Made by a program: the position numbers and the translations under genes. Shown piece by piece: positions 1-10,161 of a stretch of 64,000 bases of DNA (the first letter of the stretch is position 1; the number at the start of each line of letters is the position of its first letter). Source of the DNA: Leuctra nigra (lineage: Eukaryota > Arthropoda > Insecta > Plecoptera > Leuctridae). The notes beneath the pieces are model-generated. The model saw only the letters and a program-made list of their open reading frames with translations, did no database searches and was not told the DNA's origin. Location of the stretch: positions 2,309,202 to 2,373,201 of the forward strand of contig OW203769.1 of assembly GCA_934045905.1 (NCBI GenBank), written 5' to 3'.

Positions 1-1540
1 CGATTTTTGAATTACGAAAGTTTTGTTCATTCTCTGCTATGACGTCATATTAAAACTCCATATTGGACTCCATATTGGATTAAGAAAAAAATTGAAAACA
101 ATCCTAATGAGTGCTATTTTGAAAGTTTTAATTAAACCTTAGATATTCGAAATGATTTTCGATGACATTTTCGATTTTTGACGATTTTTGAATATAGTAC
201 GACGATTTAGACATTTAGACGTCTAAAGACGATTTAGACGATTTAAATATAGTTAAAATTGTTCGAGAATGTCCTTAATAAAATTGCTATGTAGACCGAT
301 CGCGACCGATCAACCAGCTATACTGACGGATAATCTGAACATGTTTGAAAACAAGGTATATTTCAAAGACTCTCAATATTGTCGCCAAACACATAGATTG
401 TATCTTACACTAATTTCCTATGCAGATACCGCTGTGCTATTCTACAGGAACTAAGCGTACGTAATTGTGCCATTGCTTTTAGTTAGTCAGCGACTCATTT
501 GGTGCAAAAAGTAAACTTTTAACAGCTTTTCATTATTCCACGAACTCGGATATAAAACATGTAATTGGTTCAAAAATAGAAAACATTCACGACACAAAAA
601 GTAGATGAAACTTTTAGTGCTTTGCTTTATGCTTTTTTATATTCCGAACTCAATTAATTAATATTTACCCTAATTCATTGACCTATGCATTGGTAACCCA
701 ACCTGGCAAACATTTACGAATGCCCCCAGAAATAGGGACTCTAACTCATATATGCCACTTTCTCTGTGTGTTTTTTTTGTTTATTTGTTTACTGTTTTGC
801 GTTTTTGTAGGCCATGCTCAGAACACCGTTCAATCAATCAATTTTTGAGTAAGCGTAGAGATCGACTCCATTTTCACTTTTGGACACTTTCTTTTTTGTT
901 TGTGTGTGTGTTTTTGTGTTTTCGTGTTTGGCCCGACTCCACAGATCACATTTTTTCCGATCGAGCTGAAATTTTGCACACATACTAATATCATTCTAGC
1001 TGAATAGTTTGTAGTTTTTGAGAGCTGACCTCTGATTGGTCAAAGATGAAAATATCTCACGATTGGTCGAAAATCAACATGCCCAAACTAAGTTCAAATT
1101 TTTATGAATATTAAAAATAACATTGTCTCTTGTTTAACAAGTTTTTAGCCAAATCGGTAAAGAATGTATACTTACTGACACAGTACAGTCTTACCTCATA
1201 CATCATTTATCGAATATAAGTCGAACAACTGACTGATTATTTCCAAACTACATTTCCGCTTCGGTTGCGATCGATCCCCGATGCCCTGAGGCCCACCCAT
1301 TACTAACGATAAAAATTGATTTCCATGTAAAATGCTGGGGTCAAACGCAGGAAAAACAATTCTCCGCAGGACTTATTTTTAATTTTTAAAAAGCTTTATC
1401 GACTCATAAATTCGACTGATTTAACATTAATATACTGCAGTATTTTTCATTGTTTTATGCTTCATTTGTTATGCTTAATGCTGAGGACGATGTTCCTACC
1501 GACTGTCAACAGCTTTTTTAAACACTTACACTTACACTTG
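1..1540. other. AT-rich intergenic DNA, no gene seen
   Basis: No convincing coding exon, RNA gene or complete mobile element was found. Positions about 130-250 contain short degenerate repeats of cgatttttga / gacgattta. Around 960-1090 there is a stretch (gaaattttgcacacatacta, then gattggtc motifs) resembling sequence at 7366-7420, 50650-50700 and 52770-52800. It is probably an old dispersed repeat. The short ORFs here have no recognisable domains and biased low-complexity composition. Confidence 0.5.
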
Positions 1541-1754
1541 TCCTCATTAAAACAGTTCCTCCGATCTTGCTAATATTTTGCATATTTTAGATAAGTAAGA
1601 TAAACACAGTATCTTTTGCACATCAGATTGGACGATGGTTTCAAATGACAAAGAATTTACAATTAAGGTGCTGCAAGCGCGAGCAATTTTGCTGCTTGAT
1701 GCAGGCACTTTTTTGGATATGTGGAGACGAAATGGATGGACGAAATGAATTGAC

Positions 1755-2260
1755 ATTTTAACGACGATTAGATAAAAGACAAAGTTAGGGTTATCACTTG
1801 GTACATTTTTTTTGTCTGTTGCTTAACGTCGCACTGTTCTGCAGCGAGGCTAATGGCGACGGATGAATGATTATGAGGATGATTGGGAGATGATGGTGAA
1901 GAGTAGGTGAGGATGGACGGCGGGAAGGAGGCGGTCGTGGCCTATTAGTAGGGTACCTTCCCGGCATTTGCAGGCGACTGAGGGAAAACCACGAAAAAAC
2001 CCAGTCAGGAAGGACGGCCGCGGGAATCGAACCCGGGCCTCCGGAATACAAGTTCAGAGCGTTAACCACTCACCCAACATGTTCCGTGGTACATTTGTAC
2101 CATTTTGTACATTTTTAACTTTTTGCTTTGTTAATTGGTAATAATTAGTTGATTTTTGGTGAAAATGGTATATATTCTTGTCTCGCTGGGTTCCGTATGA
2201 AATTTAATTTAAAAAACGTGCCAAGTGATAACCCTAAGTTTGTGTTTCTTCTAATCATGT
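1755..2260. mobile_element. foldback (MITE-like) element, split by a SINE
   Basis: Inverted ends are visible: taacgacgattagataaaag then gttagggttatcacttgg on the left, and ccaagtgataaccctaag then cttctaatcatg on the right. The same ends bound a second copy at 58215-58430, which has no internal SINE. Sequence similarity between the copies also extends about 100 bp upstream (gcgcgagcRattttgcYgctt), so this may be the end of a larger element. A SINE at 1809-2086 interrupts this copy. No coding capacity is seen. Confidence 0.6.
1809..2086 (-). repeat. tRNA-derived SINE, copy 1, with target-site duplication
   Basis: Read on the minus strand it starts with a tRNA-like head containing an A-box-like ggtgagtggttaac and a B box gggttcgattccc. 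A pyrimidine-rich middle follows, then gcgacgttaagc and an A-rich tail (a T run on the plus strand). The 10-bp direct repeat tggtacattt at 1799-1808 and 2087-2096 is a clean target-site duplication. The same SINE occurs at 13384-14528 (interrupted) and 57721-57984. The head most resembles a class II (Ser/Leu-type) tRNA, but this is uncertain. Confidence 0.8.
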
Positions 2261-2269
2261 TTAAAATTT

Positions 2270-4610
2270 GAGGTCAATTTGATGACGGGTTCGCTTATAT
2301 CACCTTAGACTAGGGTACACAGCGATTTACGGCTTTCTTTTATCCAATCACAGGGCCGTTGTTACATTTTCGCAAATCTTCACAAATCCTTGTAAAAACG
2401 GCGACATTTATAATTTGCAAAAAAAATGGTCTATGCGGACCCAGATTTTAAGTGATCATATTAATCATTTTAATTATCTTATTCGGAATTGATCAGCAGT
2501 TCGACAACTAAAAATGAGTAGTTGGCCTGCTATAAACGAAAACGAAATAATTTCTGTCTAAAATCGCTGAAAGTGCATAGAGGCGCATATGCATCTGTGT
2601 TTCAACAAAAGTACAAGACCCATGTGACCCATTTTCGCAAAGGCGGATTGTTTTTAGACATCAGAGCCAAGCAGTAATTTCCGAAATAATCGACTATACA
2701 CATGTACCTTGTGTGAGATGTTCTTCTCTTATCTTATCTGCTATTCGTCCACAGCAAATGACTAACATCTGCATGCAAAATGCATACTTACAGCAAACCT
2801 TCTCCTGGAATCCTCAAACAATCCCAGGTTCGAATCCCCTTCTGATCCTCCATGACATGTCGATGTCATATCTCATGCTTAGGAACTACGCATAGAAGTA
2901 AATACCATCATCTGAAGAGATTGTTATACTACGTATTGTTATTCGCTAATGTTACGTTATTTCGCCAGTTCACTTTCACCGCAACGTTGATCATGTCGTC
3001 ATCCCTTTCAAAAAGGAGGCACTGTCAATGAAAGTTCGTTCGAATTCGACGTTTGAATAGGTTTTTATGTTCAGTGCCATATGGCATGAAAATTTGGTCA
3101 ATGTGAACTTATACGTTTCAAAATTCTGGTAGAGATAGTTAAAACAGTCTATGCACCTTGCAATCTTGAAATGCAGTGATGCCAGAATGATCCCCAAACA
3201 CAGAGACATCTAGCGGCGAGGTTTATTATGAGACATGGGACTCTGTTTTTTTTTCGCAAATTCTCACAGACAGATCTTAACATTATATGAAACATCTTCT
3301 TGCTTTAATTATCTTTGGTAAAAGCTTGGTAAAAGTTTGGTAAAAGCTTATTTCACTGCTTTATTCAATGTTTTTCCTTATGAAAGAATTGTGTTGCCAT
3401 GGTGAAACGGTCTTCTAGAAATTCGCATTTCTTTTCAAATTTCAAGAAATTTCAAGAAGACCGTGTTTTTATAAAAGCGGCTGACGAAGTTTTACGAAAC
3501 TAAATTTATCGACGATTTCACATAAAATAAAGCTCTTTGAAAGCATTTTTAAAAGTATTCCAACCAATCCAATATTGTCCAGGCTCCAGGAATATGAAAA
3601 GCAGCTAGTGGAAAAATGTGTTAAAATAATGTGAAAAATGTAATTTACGGGAAAGAGTATGTTGAAAGTTTGTCTAATTCTCTCTTCTTCTTCTTTTTGC
3701 AGGTATGGTAACTTTACTGCACCGCAATTACTTCTCTCCTTAGAATCCACGCAGATAAATGTATTTCAAAATAAGGTCAGTGCACACCATTTGTACACCA
3801 GGAAAGCACTAAATTTCATCTGAAGAAACTATAAAGCCCAAAATCTTTTTTTTTTTCAAAGAAATTTTACCGTGTATAAACAAGACAATTTGATGGGAAA
3901 ATGTACTGTCAAATGGTTGTGTAAAATCTTTTATTATATAAAGCACGTTCAAGCCTGTAAAATAATTTATAAAAGATTTGATAGGAAATTTTACCGTGTA
4001 AATTGGGCTTAATGTGTGACAAAATATGTATAAAATTTGAATTATTGTTTTAACCATAATTAAAGCTATAATAATGATGAAACTTAAAAAAAAAAAGTGA
4101 GTTTAAATATAATTTTCGAATAAGATAATTACCTATGTCTTATTTACACATAATTTTCATACTGTTCACGATCAGACAGAGTCCTACATATTTAAAATAC
4201 GACCATATAGAAGCATATTGTTGTACTGTGTCAGGTTTCCCCGCAAACGATCTCAGCCGTCGCAGCGAAACATTTGGCCTTGATGCATTACGTTCCCTGG
4301 AGGCGCGGCGTGCTTTGCCATTACACATCGACTACATAGTTTCACATCCCGTACAAATACGCGATTGTCAATGATTTTATTTCATTATTAATCACGCACA
4401 TAAGACAGTTTGCTTTACATCAAAACCCGATTTAGCCCCAACATAGGTTAGAATATCAACATTATATTGCAAGCCTTGTTTTAACAACATTACAGAAACA
4501 AGATTCCGCCAGCGACTTCGTATAATAACTAAAATCACTGCCGTCGACGAAACTACTTCTGAATAAATCTTCATCGTCGCATAACCAAGTTACAATCAGG
4601 ATAACGCGTT
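2270..4610. other. intergenic, no gene recognised
   Basis: AT-rich sequence without a supported gene. At 2826-2842 there is a B-box-like ggttcgaatcccc, but no matching A box or tRNA fold was found. Around 3319-3350 the motif ggtaaaagYttg repeats three times. The small ORFs on either strand lack domains and carry no exon signals that I can trust. Confidence 0.4.
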
Positions 4611-4621
4611 TATCTCGAGAC

Positions 4622-4757
4622 TTGACGTCGATCTTGGCTCCGCGGCTTGCGTACCCCCCCCCCCCCCCCCCCCCTCATGTGTACCCCCGCCCACCATGTG
4701 TGACGTCACATGCATGCTTTTCATTTGCGTCGCGGCGGCGGCGGCGGCGTTGCGACT
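4622..4757 (+). repeat. GC-rich direct repeat, left copy
   Basis: This is the left of two direct copies (the other is at 6611-6757). Both run ttgacgtcgatcttg, then a poly-C block, then gtgtgacgtcacatgcatgc, cattTgcgtcgcggcggcgg and gttgcga. The C run here is 21 bases (4654-4674). The copies flank the large palindrome at 4937-6257. Each contains the palindrome TGTGACGTCACA, which includes a CRE octamer. No coding function is proposed. Confidence 0.75.
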
Positions 4758-4936
4758 TAAGGTAGTACCTTCATTATACATATACAAAAAAAAAATCTTG
4801 AAATTACAAGTTCAGAAAACGTTTTCCTACATTTCAACTATATTTAAGTATAAATGAATCATAAAATGTCATTTAACTTGCAACCCCTGTCGTATAGCGA
4901 GGTTTCAATTTATTGCCTTCCGAGAATGAACAAAAC

Positions 4937-6257
4937 TGGCTCGTTCCATTCTACTTCACCCAAAGTCATTGCGCCTAGAATTTTGATTTTTTTTATATTT
5001 TGCACAGTTGTTCCTACATATAAGCTGATATCAAATCTCTAGTTTCAGTTCGATTCAAGTCGGCGTACTCAAATTACGTGTAATTAAAGATGGCGCGGAC
5101 GGGAAAATCGGTGTTTTTAAGCTTCAAGGAGAAATGCTGCTATTTCTATACTATTCAAGTTAACAGAACGATCTTTGCGGCGTTTTGTTTATAAAAGATC
5201 GGTCTATAATTATGTTCCTTACAATTTTGCTGTATATATAACCCTTCATAATGTAATTTGCCCTCAAACTTTGACTAAAATTCTTAAATTTTTCCAATAT
5301 TTGAGGCATGATTATGAATAGAAGGGAGTGATGGTTCAAACACCCAATTTAATTTTAGTTTCACCTTATATGTAAGAATAGATTTTCACACTTCATTGTT
5401 AGTTTTTATTAATTGTTTTTTTACCAAAAAAAGTCAAAACCCTAAAAAGTACCATTTTTGGTCCCATTTTCCTCAGGCGGGGGACCAGATAAAAATTTGC
5501 GCTCAACGGCAAAATAACCAGCATTACTTGATGTATAATTGCTGCAAGTTTGGACTTGTTTTTTCAACGGGTGTGGAAATGCATTTTCACGTGCATTTCC
5601 AGGTGCGAAAATGCATTTCCACACCCGTTAAAAAAACAAGTCCAAACTTGCAGCAATTATACATCAAGTAACACTGGTTATTTTGCCGTTGAGCGCAAAT
5701 TTTTATCTGGTCCCCCGCCTGAGGAAAATGGGACCAAAAATTGTACTTTTTAGGGTTTTGACTTTTTTTGGTAAAAAAACAATTAATTAAAACTAACAAT
5801 GAAGTGTGAAAATCTATTCTTACATATAAGGTGAAACTAAAATAAAATTGGGTGTTTGAACCATCACTCCCTTCTATTCATAATCATGCCTCAAATATTG
5901 GAAAAATTTAAGAATTTTAGTCAAAGTTTGAGGGCAAATTACATTATGAAGGGTTCTATATACAGCAAAATCGTAAGGAACATAATTATAGACCGATCTT
6001 TTATAAACAAAACGCCGTAAAGATCGTTCTGTTAACTTAAATAGTATAGAAATGGCAGCATTTCTCCTGGAAGCTTAAAAACACCGATTTTCCCGTCCGC
6101 GCCATCTTTAATTACACGTAATTTGAGTACGCCGACTTGAATCGCACTGAAACTAGAGATTTGATATCAGCTTATATGTAGGAACAACTGTGCAAAATAT
6201 AAAAAAATTAAAATTCTAGGCGCAACGACTTTGGGTGAAGTAGAATGGAACGAGCCA
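4937..6257. repeat. large inverted repeat (arms about 650 bp)
   Basis: The left arm 4937-5588 is the near-perfect reverse complement of 5607-6257, around an 18-bp centre (5589-5606). Checkpoints: the left arm has tggctcgttccattctactt near 4937 and cggcgtactcaaattacgtg near 5061, and the right arm has their reverse complements near 6257 and 6124. One-base indels and scattered substitutions separate the arms. Outer ends read ggctcg/cgagcc, with AACT on both sides as a possible 4-bp duplication. Overlapping ORFs inside are mirror images of each other and are not genes. It is probably a foldback element or an inverted duplication. Confidence 0.85.
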
Positions 6258-6610
6258 ACTGTAACACAGGAGGTATAGGGAAATCATTTAGTTTTTGTTT
6301 GATAACTTTTAAAATAGCACACGTTGGTATTGTTTTCAATTTTTTTCCTAAAAGAGTGTCCAACTATCTGTCTAAAAATCAGTTTTTGAAGAAACGTCGA
6401 ACCTCAGTAAAATTCAAAACTAAAAAATAGCATGGAAATCGTCATGATTTTAATGGCCCCCATAAGACTACATGTTAAAAATATTTATAACTTTCTCAAA
6501 ATCTAGACACGAGAAGTTGTTCGTATTTCGTATCGTGTAAATAGTGATTATTGATAACTCTGCCAAAAATAGGCTTATTTGGAAGATATGAGATATCAGT
6601 TGTGCTACCT

Positions 6611-6757
6611 TGACGTCGATCTTGTCTCCGCGGCAAGCGTAACCCCCCCACCCCCCCTCATGTGTACCCCCCCCCCCCCTCATGTGTACCCACCCCCCTC
6701 ATGTGTGACGTCACATGCATGCTTTTCATTTGCGTCGCGGCGGCGGCGTCGTTGCGA
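6611..6757 (+). repeat. GC-rich direct repeat, right copy
   Basis: This is the second copy of the 4622-4757 repeat in the same orientation, with the poly-C block broken into three parts by ctcatgtgtaccc motifs. The GCG trinucleotide run is slightly shorter (gcggcggcggcgtcg). The 1.99-kb spacing between copies encloses the palindrome. Confidence 0.75.
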
Positions 6758-6759
6758 TA

Positions 6760-8421
6760 TTAAAAGTCGACGCCTGGAAAATGTAATTAACACTTTCCCC
6801 GGAGCGTCCCGACGCCAGTTTTCGCGACGAATGAAAATGTTCGTGTGGCAGAGTTTTTTTCTTCTAACTTTGGGTCCGAAATGCGGGTGTTTTTTTTGTC
6901 AACGACGAGGATTTCGAGGAAAACAAAATTCGAGATTTTACATTTCACGTATACTCTTTTTAAGGAAAACTCACATCTGAGCGGGTTTACTTTGAATGTA
7001 ACAAGTTCTAAGTCTCTATGCTGTTTGAAAGAAACGTATTTATAATATTCTCCTGATACCTTGCGAATAATATTAAAAATTAAGAAACATTTCGTTTTCT
7101 TTGGATGTTCTATATTTGGGATAATTCCAAAGAAGAGTAGGACTTATCATTTTCTCTCAATTTCACTTTGAATTTTAAATGGTCACTCTATTTTACCATT
7201 ATTTATTTATATCAAATGTATTTTATACATAATTCGTACATACAATTTAATTAACTCCTGAAATGTTGTTCCTAATGACATGCAAAGCTTTCTGTTTTAA
7301 TATATAACCATTTCACAGGAGCTCGTGAAAAAAACTATACCACATAATATGAAAATTGTGTTTGTGCAAAATTTCAGTTCGATTGGTTCAACGGTACAAC
7401 CTGGACAGTGCAGACAAAAGAAAACAGAGAAACTGGTTTTAAGCAATAAATGAAAATGATTATGAAGCGATATTACATCAGTTTTCCGGGCGACTTTTAG
7501 CTACTTCTGGTCGGACTTATTTCTGTTCGAATTGTTTCCACTGAAGTTCCTATCTGTAATGAAAATCTCTACAAGAGTTGAAACAAATGAAGAGTTCATC
7601 TGGGCTCGAACTCAGATCCTTTCCAACTCATTCTGAACCTCAACTCTGATTGGCTGAACACTTCACACCAATAACACTTATAACTTTATTGCTCAATTGC
7701 AGTGAACACTTTGTTATTGGAAAAGTGCTACAGAAATTGCACTTTCTAGCGAGTAATGCAACCTACCCTTCTTACCTCTATGCTTCAATGTTACTTAATC
7801 ATAATGCAATATTGAGAGAGATCTCTTCCAAACTTTCAGAAAATTGAGCTATCTCCCATATTTTATCGTTTGGATGTGTCAGACCCGATTTTTTAAGTTC
7901 CTAAGTTTGTAAGTTTCGTTCTTCCTACATCACTGATTATCATGTTGATATCGTATTAAATCTTAAAATAAGAAAGTAGAAGTCCAAAGGAAAACAATTC
8001 AGTCAAACTGAACTAAATAAAGCAATAATATGACAACTAAGTAGAATACTCTTCATGCACGATCACATTAATACATGGGTAAATCGTAAACAGCTTCTGA
8101 ATATGACTATACTGTGTAATTGATACGATAAATATGCTATTTTGCTATGCAAACGATGTATTTCTCGTGTTTCATATTACATTTTAATCACATTAAAACA
8201 TAATAATTTCGTTACTTGGAATCCAAAAGTCTTTATATTTCGAGACAAGTATTTCTAAGCCCCCCCCCCCCCCCCCCCCTCCCACGGCCTACCAGATCCC
8301 TGAGGGAACTTCTCGTCACGGTCTACTTGCAAGTCTCTTTGACCCACAGCCTTCTAGATGCAAAGCACAAGCACAGCCCTCTGGTCACCGACCCACGGCC
8401 TTCTCAAGCTAACATTTCAAA
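6760..8421. other. intergenic, no gene recognised
   Basis: AT-rich DNA without a supported gene. A 20-base C run lies at 8260-8279. It is followed by three degenerate copies of cccacRgccttcYag, starting near 8281, 8342 and 8392, just before the LINE target site. A dispersed-repeat fragment (gcaaaatttcagttcgattg) lies near 7366. Confidence 0.4.
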
Positions 8422-8436
8422 GAACATTGATCACTG
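8422..8436. repeat. target-site duplication, left copy
   Basis: The 15-mer gaacattgatcactg occurs here and again at 12937-12951, bracketing the LINE. A 15-bp perfect match at exactly these places is best explained by target-primed insertion. Confidence 0.85.
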
Positions 8437-8691
8437 ACTTCATTTGTTTCTTCATAAATGAAAGTTAGTTCTGTGAATTATTCTCAGTATTTTCGCTTAT
8501 ATTTGTGGATTAATCGCTAGTTTTGCATGTTTGTTGTGTTGAATGGTGATATTAGATATTTTGGGAGCCATTCAAACCATTTTTCCGCGTCAGAATCTGT
8601 TTAAAGTATTAGAAAATAGTTTTATATACTAGGTCTACGAAACCTACCAAGAGACGCTTGTAGCTCATTTGGACTTGAAGTAATGTGAGCA

Positions 8692-10161
8692 ATGAGTGGA
8701 ATATATAAAGTTTGGAGTGATGAAGTAAACCGGCTAGATGCCCCTTCAGCTGTAGACAATGTCATAAACATTTCTAGTCAACCCATAGGAGCTTCTATAA
8801 ATGATTTTTCGTCTAGTGATGAATCGGACACGGAGCTAATGCAAGTTGAGTCTGCAACCAATGAGATGTCTTTGAACATAGTTCCCGATGGTTTCACGAT
8901 GGTGACAGGAAATAAAAGGCGTCGTAATTGTAACGATCGTCCCAGCACACGATCATCTGGGTCAGATGCTTCAGGCCCATCATCCAAGAGAGTGATCAAC
9001 CTTGTGCGTACGCAGAACTCATTTGAGCCGCTTGCAAGTGCAAATGATATGGACACGACCCCGATGACGGCGGAGACTTTGCCAGATAAGAAGTATAAAA
9101 TCCCACCAATAGTGATTCAAAATATGAAATCTCATAAGGCATTAGTTGAGTTGCTCTCCGCTGTATGTCCAGAACAAGGGGCATTCATAATCAAACCTGG
9201 TCTCGAAGTTTCTCGAGTAATCATTAGAGATATTACCTCGTACAAACTAATTACCTCCGCCCTAGACTCGACTGAGGGAATAGAGTACTACACGTTTCCA
9301 ACTGAGCGCACTAGATCACAGCGTTTTGTTCTGAGAGGTCTGCCACAATCTGCTGAAACAGAAGACATTCAAGAGGAGCTGAAGCAGCAAGGCTTCAATG
9401 TCCGCTCTGTGCGGCAGATGAAGATGCCTGGAGACAGTACACGTCTTTTGCCCCTTTTTGAATGTACGCTAGTAAGTACGAGTGGTCAGGCTCCAGTGGA
9501 CCTCAGCCAAATCAAGAGACTCCTCTACTGCGTGGTCTCCACCGAGGCCCCACGGAGCAAGAAGATTAATGTCATACAATGTTTTAATTGTCAAAGAGTG
9601 GGTCATACGGCCAAATTTTGTCATCGCCAGCCACGATGTGTTCGATGTGGAGGTGTGCATCAGGTTAAGGAGTGTAAGGAGTCACCAGAAACAGCAAAGT
9701 GCTGTAACTGCAATCAGCAGCATGCCGCTTGCTACCGAGGATGTGATGTCATCAAGGCAGCAACTCGTCATGCTACTCGAGCCCGACGTCCACAGCAGCA
9801 AGATGGCTCTTCTCCACAGCATGATAACCGAGGGAATACTCAGACGCAACCCACGCCCGTGCCACGAGTCTCATTGGCGCAACCACGGACTTTTGCTTCT
9901 GTTTTGAACACTCAGATAAATCCAGAGCAACCCTCGTCCTCAAACACCACTGCCTTAGAAGAAGCAGAGAGGCCACCCAATGCTCTTCCTGAAATCGTAC
10001 AACCGGTAGTACCTCAACAATCAACTATTGATTGGATAGCCCTTATAAACGGCATTGCAATTTTTATAGTTAATATGAACATTCACCCCATCATTACGTC
10101 TCTGGCAAGTTTTGTGCCAACTCTTCTTTTGTCTGTACAAAATCGCAATGCCAGCGATTAA
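8692..10161 (+). CDS. LINE ORF1: Gag-like nucleic-acid-binding protein (Jockey type)
   Basis: The protein has 489 residues. It is expected to bind the element RNA and form the ribonucleoprotein that carries it to target DNA. The N-terminal ~120 residues are acidic and serine-rich with a basic patch (NKRRRNC). Residues about 208-275 match the domain found before the zinc knuckles in Jockey Gag proteins (RFVLRGLPQ...LFECTLV). Three CCHC knuckles follow: C297-C310 (CX2CX4HX4C), C316-C328 (CX2CX3HX4C) and a variant C337/C338-C351. The C-terminus is Gln/Pro-rich and ends in an unusual hydrophobic stretch (about 445-483). The start is the first ATG after a 255-bp 5' UTR. The stop codon lies 11 bp beyond the preferred ORF2 start, which suggests coupled translation. 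No frameshift or internal stop is present. Confidence 0.93.
   Translation: MSGIYKVWSDEVNRLDAPSAVDNVINISSQPIGASINDFSSSDESDTELMQVESATNEMSLNIVPDGFTMVTGNKRRRNCNDRPSTRSSGSDASGPSSKRVINLVRTQNSFEPLASANDMDTTPMTAETLPDKKYKIPPIVIQNMKSHKALVELLSAVCPEQGAFIIKPGLEVSRVIIRDITSYKLITSALDSTEGIEYYTFPTERTRSQRFVLRGLPQSAETEDIQEELKQQGFNVRSVRQMKMPGDSTRLLPLFECTLVSTSGQAPVDLSQIKRLLYCVVSTEAPRSKKINVIQCFNCQRVGHTAKFCHRQPRCVRCGGVHQVKECKESPETAKCCNCNQQHAACYRGCDVIKAATRHATRARRPQQQDGSSPQHDNRGNTQTQPTPVPRVSLAQPRTFASVLNTQINPEQPSSSNTTALEEAERPPNALPEIVQPVVPQQSTIDWIALINGIAIFIVNMNIHPIITSLASFVPTLLLSVQNRNASD

Noticed and set aside
5396..5799. Pairs of 60-91-codon ORFs
   Set aside because: They are mirror-image translations of the two palindrome arms.
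6579..6980. 133-codon ORF
   Set aside because: It starts in the GC-rich direct repeat and runs through poly-C-derived prolines and arginine-rich GCG repeats, so it is a composition artefact.
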